64,000 nucleotides of DNA from Flammeovirga aprica JL-4 (GTDB lineage: Bacteria; Bacteroidota; Bacteroidia; Cytophagales; Flammeovirgaceae): contig NZ_JABANE010000029.1 of NCBI RefSeq assembly GCF_012844305.1, positions 20,561-84,560 of the forward strand. Direction: 5' to 3'. A model generated the notes under the pieces. The model ran no database searches and was not told the origin of the DNA. It saw only the letters and a list, made by a program, of their open reading frames with translations. The translations under genes and the position numbers were made by a program. This document shows, piece by piece, positions 9,234 through 18,261 of the stretch; the stretch's first letter is position 1; each line of letters begins with the position of its first letter.

Positions 9234-12200
9234 ATGAAATATCTATTTACAAAATTGATACTTGGTATTATGATGCTTTCATCCATCATTTGTTCTCAAT
9301 CCGTAGGACAAGTGGTTGCTGAAAAAGTAAGAGCGGTACCTACTATTGACGGAGATGCGACAACAGAATTTTTATTCCTTGAGCATCTTATTGCAACAAA
9401 AGCTTCTGATAGTGGACAAGACTTACAAATATCAGATACTCAAATTGAAGCTTCAAAACCAGGGGCTTATGTAGAATACCAAGTTAAATCTACTGCTGGA
9501 GGTGATTTTTTGGTAGTTATTTTAGCTGGTACAGAAAAAGATAATGCACAGCTAAATGTTGGTGCTTATAAAACAACATCAGAAACATGGCCTGCAGAAG
9601 GTTTAGGCGAAACACAATCTATCCTTAATACAAATAACTGGGCGCACCAAAACCCTTATTATTTTCCATTGACACTAGAGGCTGACGAAGTGTATACAGT
9701 TAGAATTAACTATGTTAATACAGTTGCTAACGATTGGATCTGTAATATTCACGGTATCTCATTTGAAGAGTCAACGGGTTCAGTAGATGCAACACTAAAA
9801 AGTTTGACAATTGATGGAACAGCTCTTGAGGGTTTTGATCCTGCGGTAACTTCTTATGATGTTCCATTGCCAATAGGTGCATCAACAATTGAGATTGCTG
9901 CTGAAGCAAATGATGCAAACGCAAAGTCTGTTGCAGGAACTGGAGAGGTGACCATTACTGATAATGTTACACCAGTGACCATCACTGTGACTTCAGAAAG
10001 TGATACACAACAAGAGTATGTTCTTAACTTCTTCAAACCAATTGAAGTAACTGTAGGTGCAACCATAAATGGTTTTTCTGACGCCTACCATAACAGTGGA
10101 ATTGCGGGTAATGACTCAAAACTCAATAATATCCAAAATGGAGATTATATCGAATATTATGTTTATTCAGCAACGGATCAAGACATACAATTAAAACTAA
10201 TCTGTTCTAATGGTTATGATACACCAAACAGCTTTTTAAATATTTCTACTTACCCATTAGGGAGTGATTGGACACTAAATGAAGAATTATCTTACAATAT
10301 TCCTTTTACAAGCTGGGGTAGATTTGATGATAGATTCATTGAGGGCATTTTAAGTTTTAATGCCAACGAAGTAAGTGTTTTAAGAATATACGGTATCACA
10401 GATCAGAACAATGCGGCCGATATTTTTGAATTGAGTTTTACAGAAGCACCAGCGGAAGGTGTATCTACAGATGCAACTTTAAGTACTTTGACGGTCAATG
10501 ATGTTGAAATTGAAGGTTTTAATCCTGATGTAATTCAGTACACAGTGGCACTTCCTTTCAACACTACTTCTGTAAAATTAGGAGCTGTAGCTAATGACGC
10601 AGCAGCACAAGGTATTGAGGGATTAAGTGATAATTTGACAATCTCTGAAGGAAAAACTACAGCAAGCATTGTTGTGACAGCAGAATCAGGAGCTAAGAAA
10701 ACATATACAGTTGATTTTGTTACTCCAATTGAAATTGTCAACAACAAAGCATTGGACATGCAAGAAGATGCTTATTACTACAAAGGTATGAATGTCATTC
10801 CAGGTAGATTGAATTCAACGAAAAACGGTACTTACATTGAATATTATGTGTATTCAGCGACTGACTTAAATGTTACAATGAAGGTGAACTGTACCAACGG
10901 TTACGACACGCCTGATAGTTATCTGAATGTATCGACTTATGAACTAGGTGGAGAATGGACTTTAGATCCTGCGAAATCATATAACGTTCCATTTGTAGGA
11001 GTTGAAGGAGATTGGACTCAAGCAGATGATAGAAACGTGAACATTCCAGTGATGTTAACAGCCAATACACCAGTAGTTTTAAGACTTTATTGTGTAACAA
11101 CAACAGGAAATGCAGCCAATATTTATGGAATTTCATTTGAAGAAAACGTTGGTTCAACAGATGCTACATTATCTACTCTAACAGTTAATGATGTGGAGAT
11201 TGAAGGTTTTGATCCTGAAAAGATTTCATATAGAGTCGTATTGCCAATGAATACAAGTTCTGTGAAGATTGGAGGTACTGCTAACGATGCGGCTGCTCAA
11301 GGTGTAGAAGGATTAAGTGATGATTTCATGATCAATGAAGGAAATACGAGTACTACTATTGTGGTTACTGCAGAATCAGGAACTAGAAAAGAATATACAA
11401 TCAACTTCGTGACTCCAATCCAAGTTGCAGTTGATAAAGCCTTGGATATTCAAGAAGATGTTTATCATTATGAGGGGTTGAATGTGATTCCTGGCAGAGT
11501 GAATGAGACAAAAAATAAGACGTTTATAGAGTATTATGTTTACTCTCCAGTTGATGCGGAATTCAGCTTTAATATTCAATGTACAAATGGATTTGACACA
11601 CCAGATAGTTACCTGAATGTTTCAACTTATGAAATGGGAACAGATTGGGAATTAGATCCTTCAAAATCATACAACGTTCCATTTGTGGGCGTAGATGGAG
11701 ATTGGACACCTGCAGACGACAGATTTATCAATGCACCAATTGCACTGAAAGCTAATACTCCTGCAATAGTTAGAGTATACTGTCTTGCTTCAACCACTAA
11801 TGCTGCCAATATTTATGGATTTAAATTCTTAAAAGCCGAAAAATCAGCAGATGCTACTTTAAGTGATATCAAAATTGATGATGTATCAGTTTACGATTTC
11901 GATCCTGCCACATTTACTTATGATGTTTTATTGTCTAATGAAACTACATCAGTAAACATCACTGCTGAGACCAATAACGCTAAAGCTACCATCACAAGTG
12001 GTTTAGGAGCAATTGCTATTGATTCGGACCAAAAGCAGCATGAAATCGTAGTATCAGCAGAAAACGGTGATGAGAAAACATACACAATCAACTTCACTAA
12101 AATTGCTCTGTCTGTTAATACCAACTTATCAGATTTACAAGTCAACAACGTTACGGTAGAGAATTTTGATCCAATGGTATTGAACTACGATGTAACACTT

Positions 12201-13640
12201 CCTGCTAAAACAACTTCAGTGGTAGTGGGTGCAACATTAGCGGATAATGCAAGTGAAATTCTTGAGGGAGTTGGAGAAGTTACTTTGACGGAGTATGAAA
12301 CGGAACATGTAATTACTGTAGAAGCGGAAGCTGGAAATAAGAAAGATTACGTTATCAATTTCATTGTTTTAAAATCAGAAGTTGCCACGTTATCTGATCT
12401 ACAAATCGATGGGGCAACAGTGACAGGTTTTGATGCGGCTACTCAAACTTATGATGTGACCTTACCGGCGAAAACGACAAGCGTAGATATTGCTGCTACA
12501 GCCACGGATGCCGACGCAATGATAGATGGTGTAGGAACAATCGCTTTAGACGCGTATGAGGTGTCTCACAGCGTTGTAGTGACTGCTGAGTCTGGTAATA
12601 CAATGGAATATACAATCAACTTCACGGTCTTGAAATCAGAGGTAGCTACTTTATCCGATTTACAAATTGATGGAGCAACAGTAACAGGTTTCGATGCGGC
12701 TACTCAAACTTATGATGTGACCTTGCCAGCGAAGACATCAAGCGTGGAGATTGCCGCTACAGCTACGGATGCCGATGCAATGATAGATGGTGTAGGAACA
12801 ATCACTTTAGACGCGTATGCGGTATCTCACAGCGTTGTAGTGACTGCTGAGGCTGGTAATACAATGGAATATACGATCAACTTCACAGTCTTGAAATCAG
12901 AAGTTGCGACTTTATCAGATTTACAAATCGATGGAGCAACAGTAACAGGATTTGACGCAGCTACTCAAACTTATGATGTGACTTTAGCCGCGAAGACATC
13001 AAGCGTAGAAATTGCCACTACAGCCACAGATGCTGACGCAATGGTAAATGGTATAGGAACAATCGCTTTAGACGCATACGAAGTGTCTCACAGCATAGTA
13101 GTGACTGCTGAGGCTGGTAATACAATGGAATATTCGATCAACTTCACAGTCTTGAAGTCAGAAGATGCTACATTATCCGATTTACAAATCAATGGAGAAA
13201 CAATTGCAGGTTTTGATAAATCAGTGAAATCATATGAGGTGGTTTTAACTGAAATTTCTACGATGGTGATCGGAGCAACGGCAAGTGATATTGATGCTGA
13301 TGTAAGCGGTTTAGGTGAAATTATTCTTTCAGAAGGAGAGTTGTCACATACTGTAACGGTTACTGCTGAGGCGGGTAATACAGAAGAGTATGTGATCAAC
13401 TTTAAAGTTTCTATTGTTAGTTCTATTGATGTAGCGCAAGAATACTTCAAAGTAATCGCTTCAGTAGGAACGATTCAAGTAAACAACTTGAAAGGAGGAG
13501 AGCAAATCGCAATCTATGATCTAGAAGGCAGACAAATTAAAAACCTTACTGCAACATCAGGTGCTTACGCTACAACAATGGCAAGAGGTATCTACTTAGT
13601 GGTAGTTGGAAATCATGTCTCAAAAGTATTTGTGCAATAA
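9234..13640 (+). CDS. Giant T9SS-exported protein of carbohydrate-binding-like and cadherin-like modules
   Basis: I start at ATG 9234, where MKYLFTKLILGIMMLSS begins a signal peptide; an in-frame ATG at 9195 adds only a poor leader. The protein has about 1468 residues and no catalytic motif. Four modules of about 140 residues with IEYYVYSATD and GYDTPxSxLNxSTY motifs look like CBM6-type or discoidin-like beta-sandwiches. They alternate with, and are followed by, nine modules of about 85 residues typified by ATLSDLQIDGATVTGFD, which match the cadherin-like beta-sandwich family PF12733. The last 75 residues, with IAIYDLEGRQIKNL and ARGIYLVVV, are a T9SS type A sorting domain. It probably binds polysaccharide at the cell surface or in the medium. 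The role is inference; the architecture is seen. Confidence 0.75.
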   Translation: MKYLFTKLILGIMMLSSIICSQSVGQVVAEKVRAVPTIDGDATTEFLFLEHLIATKASDSGQDLQISDTQIEASKPGAYVEYQVKSTAGGDFLVVILAGTEKDNAQLNVGAYKTTSETWPAEGLGETQSILNTNNWAHQNPYYFPLTLEADEVYTVRINYVNTVANDWICNIHGISFEESTGSVDATLKSLTIDGTALEGFDPAVTSYDVPLPIGASTIEIAAEANDANAKSVAGTGEVTITDNVTPVTITVTSESDTQQEYVLNFFKPIEVTVGATINGFSDAYHNSGIAGNDSKLNNIQNGDYIEYYVYSATDQDIQLKLICSNGYDTPNSFLNISTYPLGSDWTLNEELSYNIPFTSWGRFDDRFIEGILSFNANEVSVLRIYGITDQNNAADIFELSFTEAPAEGVSTDATLSTLTVNDVEIEGFNPDVIQYTVALPFNTTSVKLGAVANDAAAQGIEGLSDNLTISEGKTTASIVVTAESGAKKTYTVDFVTPIEIVNNKALDMQEDAYYYKGMNVIPGRLNSTKNGTYIEYYVYSATDLNVTMKVNCTNGYDTPDSYLNVSTYELGGEWTLDPAKSYNVPFVGVEGDWTQADDRNVNIPVMLTANTPVVLRLYCVTTTGNAANIYGISFEENVGSTDATLSTLTVNDVEIEGFDPEKISYRVVLPMNTSSVKIGGTANDAAAQGVEGLSDDFMINEGNTSTTIVVTAESGTRKEYTINFVTPIQVAVDKALDIQEDVYHYEGLNVIPGRVNETKNKTFIEYYVYSPVDAEFSFNIQCTNGFDTPDSYLNVSTYEMGTDWELDPSKSYNVPFVGVDGDWTPADDRFINAPIALKANTPAIVRVYCLASTTNAANIYGFKFLKAEKSADATLSDIKIDDVSVYDFDPATFTYDVLLSNETTSVNITAETNNAKATITSGLGAIAIDSDQKQHEIVVSAENGDEKTYTINFTKIALSVNTNLSDLQVNNVTVENFDPMVLNYDVTLPAKTTSVVVGATLADNASEILEGVGEVTLTEYETEHVITVEAEAGNKKDYVINFIVLKSEVATLSDLQIDGATVTGFDAATQTYDVTLPAKTTSVDIAATATDADAMIDGVGTIALDAYEVSHSVVVTAESGNTMEYTINFTVLKSEVATLSDLQIDGATVTGFDAATQTYDVTLPAKTSSVEIAATATDADAMIDGVGTITLDAYAVSHSVVVTAEAGNTMEYTINFTVLKSEVATLSDLQIDGATVTGFDAATQTYDVTLAAKTSSVEIATTATDADAMVNGIGTIALDAYEVSHSIVVTAEAGNTMEYSINFTVLKSEDATLSDLQINGETIAGFDKSVKSYEVVLTEISTMVIGATASDIDADVSGLGEIILSEGELSHTVTVTAEAGNTEEYVINFKVSIVSSIDVAQEYFKVIASVGTIQVNNLKGGEQIAIYDLEGRQIKNLTATSGAYATTMARGIYLVVVGNHVSKVFVQ
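12369..13151 (+). repeat. Three near-identical 261-bp tandem repeats inside the giant gene
   Basis: Units start at 12369, 12630 and 12891, each encoding 87 residues beginning LKSEVATLSDLQIDG. They are nearly identical in DNA as well as protein, which points to recent duplication or gene conversion. A fourth, more diverged unit starts at 13152. Copy number may vary between strains, and short-read assembly could have collapsed or miscounted them. Confidence 0.9.
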
Positions 13641-13657
13641 ATAGTGAAAAAGTAAAG

Positions 13658-13680
13658 CCAGCACCTGTTTCAGGTGCTGG
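13658..13680 (+). terminator. Hairpin terminator after the giant T9SS gene
   Basis: CCAGCACCTG, loop TTT, CAGGTGCTGG: a perfect 10-bp GC-rich stem 17 bp after the stop at 13640. There is no strong T-tract, so termination may be partial, and the heparinase-like gene starts 67 bp downstream. Confidence 0.6.
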
Positions 13681-13747
13681 TTCACCACCAAAATTCATCA
13701 AAAGTATAGGATAAAAATCTACAGTTTTCAGAAACACTTCTACATCA

Positions 13748-16423
13748 ATGAGAAAATCTAATTACATCATATTCCCCCTATTGATCTTACTGAATATCTT
13801 TGTCTCCTGTAAAGAATCGCCTGTCAATCATCCTACAATTTATGTGAAGGAAAATGACAGAACAGAAGTTCTAAAGAAGATAGAGGAACAGGATTGGGCA
13901 AAGCAATCGTATCAAAAAATTAGCAATAGAATTACACCCTATGTACTTCGTCATATGAATGATCCGGAATGGATCACATCACGCCTTTCTATGTACTGGA
14001 AAGAGGGCGAACGTTTTACACAGTGCTACATCAATAAAAATCAAGACTGGGATTATGGCACTGGCAATGCACCCGTACCCACGGTTCGTTTTCCTGGCAT
14101 GCGTAGATGGAATAATTATATCAATGTCCCTTTGGAAAATCGAATTCCTTATAGCGAATCGGGCGATATGCTAGGTATAGACCGTTCAAGCAGTGATAAA
14201 TCATATGTAAAAGTGCCTTACAAAAAATCAGGTCATATGATTCGATACAATAACCTTGACATTTTAAAATTAGGGGAGGAAGCGGCTTTTCTTTATTGGT
14301 TGACAAAAGACGATAAGTACGCAAAGTTTGCAGCAGATATCTATTGGACGTGGATTTTAGGAACTTACTACATGGAACCGCCTTTGGACCCTAACAAAGC
14401 AACGAAAGGACCTGGAGGATATGAACCGGGAGGAATTTTAGGTTATTATGACGTAGAGCAAATTCATGATAATACACAAGTCAGTGCGGCAGTCATTTAC
14501 GATTTTCTGTATTACTATCTTCAAGATCATCCACATGAGCATTTAAAAGAAATCAACAAAAGTGTAGTGGAAGTGTCGGGCGTTGTATTCAAGCGTTATA
14601 TCGATTTAGGTTTGATCAGAGGAGGCAAAAGAGGAAATTGGAATGTCAATGGCTTTAAAAATATCTTGAACAGTATGTTGGTATTGGAGCCGAATGATTT
14701 CTATAAAGATGGAAAAGGAAAGGATTATTACATTCCGTACTACACAGAAATCACGACAGATTATCACGCCGCATTGCCAGATATTATGAAGGTTTGGGAT
14801 GAAAAAACGGGACTTTGGCCTGAGTCACCAGGTTACGCATCTGGAATGATCCCAACGGTTTTTGATATGGGCTTAAAGCTTTACAATAACAACATCAATA
14901 CAATGGGCAACAACCCCATGATTTTGAAGGCTGTTTTAGCCAATCTGAATTGGTTAGACGCAAGAGGTAATTTAGTTGTATTTGGAGATATGAGAGGCGG
15001 TCCATTTGGATACGACATTTTTGAAGATGTGATGGCGTATTATGTGAAAGAAGGAAATCAGGAGGGAGCATCACAAATGGCGGCGATCATACAGAAAGGT
15101 GTGGATTTAGGACAGCACCAGCGTGATAATTTTGATTGGAAAGGTATCTCTTTGTATCAACCTCTTTCAAATGTGGAAGGAAAACTTCCGTTCAAAGAAT
15201 CAGTATATTCAGAACGTCACCGTCATGTCATTCAAAAAAATGGCAACGATGCTGACAATGCAATGATGTTTACACTGTACGGTGGAGATAAAGGAGCCCA
15301 CCTTTCTGCCAATGGATTAGCAATGCAGTTATACTCAAAAGGATGGGCGATTTCACCAAAATCTTCCGCTTATGAGTCATACTGGACGGAAGATTTCAAA
15401 TACTTCAGTGGGGCAACGGGGTCGAATACCGTACTTCCAGGTTATTCAAAAGGGGAAATTGTAGTGAATGGAATTGATCCTGAAATTGGAGATAACGGTT
15501 TTTACAATACTAAAGTGACTTCAAAAAACTGTTCTTTTACAGATATTTCTGCCTCTGAGAAAAGACGTTTAGTTGCCATGATCAGAACTTCAGAAAATGC
15601 AGGGTATTATGTCGATATTTTCCGTTCTGATTTAGATGAAAATGATTACCTCTATCACAACCTTGGAAATGATTTTCAATTGTACACTGCAGATGATAAA
15701 AGCATTTCAACCACAGCGGTTAACAGTTTAGGACCAACTTATCACAAAGGTTATACATATTTCAAGAATCCAAAGAAAGCAAACTGGGAACAGGATTTTA
15801 AAGCTCGATGGACCATCAATGCGGTATCGCCAAGCCTAGTGACAGATATGTGGATGGTAGGTCAAAATAACCGATCACTTTTCCAAGTGGAAGCACCTGC
15901 AGTTACGTTGAGAAATGATATCACACCTCAGGCTGTCAATAGCAGTCCTGAAGGAACACCAACTTTGATTGTGAGACAAAACAGCAATGCACTGAAAGAT
16001 CCATTTGTAGCCGTTTTTGAATCTTATTTTGAAGGAGAATCTTCTTTGGTAAATGTCTCTTCTTTAGAGAAAAATAAAAGTGAGATCACAGCATTACAAG
16101 TAGAATCCAAGAAAGGTTTAATTCAAAATATTATTTCCTCTACTGATAACGAATCACATAAACTACAAAACGGAGTGGAGTTTAATGGCATTTTTGGAGT
16201 GACATCATTCAAAGACAATCAGCTCGATTACCTCTACTTAGGAAAAGGAAAGCGCTTAACACTCAACGATTATACCATCGCCTCAAAAAATGGGAATGAT
16301 GTGTCGGCTGAACTGCGTTTTGAAAAAGGACAATACTATTACTCGTCAAATGATGAGGTGATTATTACCATCAAAGGAGAACATCAACAGGAATACCCTG
16401 CTGGATACAATATAGAACTATAA
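13748..16423 (+). CDS. Heparinase II/III-type polysaccharide lyase, lipoprotein
   Basis: An 891-residue protein. The N-terminus ends in NIFVSC, a lipobox with Cys21, so it is membrane anchored. An alpha-toroid region occupies about residues 40-450 (for example GNWNVNGFKNI near 296 and SPGYASG near 370). A beta-sandwich half carries SERHRHVIQ near 490 and GAHLSANGLAMQLYSKGW near 517, the region equivalent to the conserved His motif of heparinase II/III proteins. Families with this fold (PL12, PL15, PL17, PL21 and others) cut uronate-containing polysaccharides by beta-elimination. The sequence is long for the fold and I cannot assign a PL family. GH29 follows after 10 bp, implying cotranscription. 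Confidence 0.75.
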   Translation: MRKSNYIIFPLLILLNIFVSCKESPVNHPTIYVKENDRTEVLKKIEEQDWAKQSYQKISNRITPYVLRHMNDPEWITSRLSMYWKEGERFTQCYINKNQDWDYGTGNAPVPTVRFPGMRRWNNYINVPLENRIPYSESGDMLGIDRSSSDKSYVKVPYKKSGHMIRYNNLDILKLGEEAAFLYWLTKDDKYAKFAADIYWTWILGTYYMEPPLDPNKATKGPGGYEPGGILGYYDVEQIHDNTQVSAAVIYDFLYYYLQDHPHEHLKEINKSVVEVSGVVFKRYIDLGLIRGGKRGNWNVNGFKNILNSMLVLEPNDFYKDGKGKDYYIPYYTEITTDYHAALPDIMKVWDEKTGLWPESPGYASGMIPTVFDMGLKLYNNNINTMGNNPMILKAVLANLNWLDARGNLVVFGDMRGGPFGYDIFEDVMAYYVKEGNQEGASQMAAIIQKGVDLGQHQRDNFDWKGISLYQPLSNVEGKLPFKESVYSERHRHVIQKNGNDADNAMMFTLYGGDKGAHLSANGLAMQLYSKGWAISPKSSAYESYWTEDFKYFSGATGSNTVLPGYSKGEIVVNGIDPEIGDNGFYNTKVTSKNCSFTDISASEKRRLVAMIRTSENAGYYVDIFRSDLDENDYLYHNLGNDFQLYTADDKSISTTAVNSLGPTYHKGYTYFKNPKKANWEQDFKARWTINAVSPSLVTDMWMVGQNNRSLFQVEAPAVTLRNDITPQAVNSSPEGTPTLIVRQNSNALKDPFVAVFESYFEGESSLVNVSSLEKNKSEITALQVESKKGLIQNIISSTDNESHKLQNGVEFNGIFGVTSFKDNQLDYLYLGKGKRLTLNDYTIASKNGNDVSAELRFEKGQYYYSSNDEVIITIKGEHQQEYPAGYNIEL

Positions 16424-16433
16424 GAAACAGACA

Positions 16434-17792
16434 ATGAGAAAATACACGAAACTGATCTGCTTAGCTACAATGCTTTTAGGCTTTGCATGTAATTCTGTCA
16501 AAAAAACAGAAGAAGTGAAACTAACCGATGATGAACGTATGGAATGGTGGAGAGATGCCCGTTTTGGCATGTTTATCCACTGGGGTGCTTACTCTATGCT
16601 TGGTGGAGAATACCAAGATTCGATCTGCTGGGGCGGTGCCGAATGGGTGATGGATAAATTAGATATGACGATTGAGGAATATGAAAAGTACCCACGAAGT
16701 TTTAACCCAGTGGATTTCAATGCTGAAAAATGGGTTTCATTAGCTAAAAACGCAGGCATGAAATATATTGTATTGACCTCAAAACACCATGATGGTTTCT
16801 GTTTATGGGATTCAAAAGTAACTGAATATGATATCATGGATACTTCACCATTCAAGCGAGATATTATCAGAGAAATGGCCGAGGAATGTAAAAAGCAAGG
16901 TATTGTTTTCTGTCTGTATCACTCTATCACGGACTGGCATCACCCTCAAGCACAATCTGTTTTTTACCCTGATTACAACATTGGGCAAAAAGATCAGACA
17001 AAATCAAATCCTGAATTTCCGAAGTATTTTAAAAACTATCTGAAACCACAAGTTGGAGAACTTTTAAGCAATTATGGAGACATTGGCGTCATATGGTTTG
17101 ATGGAGAATGGATTGCTGATTATACTACAGAAATGGGTAAAGAAATGTATGACTACATTCTAGATTTACAACCCAACACAATTGTCAACAACAGAGTGGA
17201 TAAAGGACGTAACGGTATGGCGGGTTTCAATGTGGAAGGAAATTTTGTAGGTGATTTTGGTACGCCAGAGAAAGAAGTTCCGGCAACAGGTATCGATGAA
17301 GATTGGGAAGCATGTTTCACCATGAACGGTTCTTGGGGCTATAAACCTTCTGATTTGAACTGGAAAAGCGATACATTATTGATCCAAAGTTTAGTAGACA
17401 TCGTATCAAAAGGCGGTAACTTCTTGTTGAATATTGGCCCTGATGGTCTAGGTAATGTTCCTGAAGAAAGCGTAGTTCGTTTGAACACAATGGGAGAGTG
17501 GATGAAGGAGAATGAAGAAGCCATTTACGGAGCAAAAGCAAGTCCATTTGAAAAACCAGAATGGGGTGTTTATACCTCAAAAGGAAATGTAGTTTATGCT
17601 CACGTTTTTGATTGGCCAGAAGACGGCAAACTTCCATTAAACGAAAAAGTAAAAGTGAAAAGTGCTACACTGTTAGCATCTTCAGGTTCAAATGTAGAGT
17701 GGGTAGAAGGGGCACTTCAGTTACCATCTCAACCTACCAATAAGTTTGTTTCAGTCGTTAAAATTGTTTTAGACCAAGAACAACCACTGTAG
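16434..17792 (+). CDS. GH29 alpha-L-fucosidase, lipoprotein
   Basis: A 452-residue protein with lipobox MLLGFAC (Cys19). The GH29 signatures are clear: RFGMFIHWGAYS near residue 43, TSKHHDGFCLWDS near 115, and the nucleophile in VIWFDGEW (D223). The C-terminal part holds GNFLLNIGPDG, also typical. It removes terminal alpha-L-fucose from fucose-containing glycans with retention. The position 10 bp behind the lyase suggests translational coupling, and the fucose-type permease downstream fits the product. A cluster of palindromic repeats starts immediately after the stop codon. Confidence 0.93.
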   Translation: MRKYTKLICLATMLLGFACNSVKKTEEVKLTDDERMEWWRDARFGMFIHWGAYSMLGGEYQDSICWGGAEWVMDKLDMTIEEYEKYPRSFNPVDFNAEKWVSLAKNAGMKYIVLTSKHHDGFCLWDSKVTEYDIMDTSPFKRDIIREMAEECKKQGIVFCLYHSITDWHHPQAQSVFYPDYNIGQKDQTKSNPEFPKYFKNYLKPQVGELLSNYGDIGVIWFDGEWIADYTTEMGKEMYDYILDLQPNTIVNNRVDKGRNGMAGFNVEGNFVGDFGTPEKEVPATGIDEDWEACFTMNGSWGYKPSDLNWKSDTLLIQSLVDIVSKGGNFLLNIGPDGLGNVPEESVVRLNTMGEWMKENEEAIYGAKASPFEKPEWGVYTSKGNVVYAHVFDWPEDGKLPLNEKVKVKSATLLASSGSNVEWVEGALQLPSQPTNKFVSVVKIVLDQEQPL

Positions 17793-17795
17793 AAT

Positions 17796-17929
17796 TGAAT
17801 GAAGAATTAAGAGGGAAGAATGAAGAATTATGGTTCTTGATGTGGCTTAATAACCACCATAAAAACCATTTTACGAACCATAATTCTACATTCTTAATTC
17901 TTCATTAAAAAAGTTCAATAACTTTTTTT
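17796..17929. repeat. Palindromic element with GAATGAAGAATTAAGA arms, copy 1
   Basis: The left arm (17796-17836) and right arm (17875-17929) are inverted copies that can pair over about 40 bp around a 38-bp loop. The right end reads TTCATTAAAAAAGTTCAATAA. A related element with the same right end lies at 22913-23092. There is no coding capacity. It probably acts as a transcript-end structure for GH29, or is a small non-autonomous repeat. Confidence 0.7.
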
Positions 17930-17951
17930 CTAATACTTATATCCAACTGAG

Positions 17952-18056
17952 CTTCTGAGTACCAAGGTCATCGTTCGCAATCTTGTTTAATAGTGATACA
18001 CAATTATTTTGAAGAGAGAAAAGAGACATTGCGGATGATGTCTTGGTACTCAGAAG
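17952..18056. repeat. Imperfect 29-30 bp inverted repeat
   Basis: CTTCTGAGTACCAAGGTCAT opens the left arm (17952-17981), and its inverted, slightly diverged partner lies at 18028-18056. It is the second of three adjacent palindromic structures in the gap between GH29 and the permease. I saw no second copy in the window. Confidence 0.65.
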
Positions 18057-18061
18057 TAGTC

Positions 18062-18232
18062 AGTACATTGTAAACGCAGTTTTCAATTAGCTAAGTTTTT
18101 TAAAATTGTGAGATTTCTGATGATCTAACATTAGCAACAATGAACTTTCTACCCGATTAGTTTAGTAGTGCTTCCCCAGCCTTGAAAGTAGATCATAAAA
18201 AGCTTGTAGAAATTGAAAGTTTACAATGCATT
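18062..18232. repeat. AGTACATTGTAAAC-ended repeat, short copy
   Basis: It begins AGTACATTGTAAAC and ends GTTTACAATGCATT. Internally it shares GAGATTTCTGATGATCT and GTAGTGCTTCCCC-like sequence with the 385-bp copy at 62918-63304, so it looks like an internally deleted family member. Its right end includes an ATG at 18226 that is in frame with the permease but is unlikely to be its native start. Confidence 0.7.
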
Positions 18233-18261
18233 CAGTTTTTATTACTTCAAACAACACAATT

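Noticed and set aside
12369..13151. Regular repeats considered as a CRISPR-like array
   Set aside because: The units are 261 bp, contiguous and in frame, encoding protein modules without spacers.
13088..13450. 120-codon antisense frame in the giant T9SS gene
   Set aside because: It is a by-product of repetitive codons on the plus strand.
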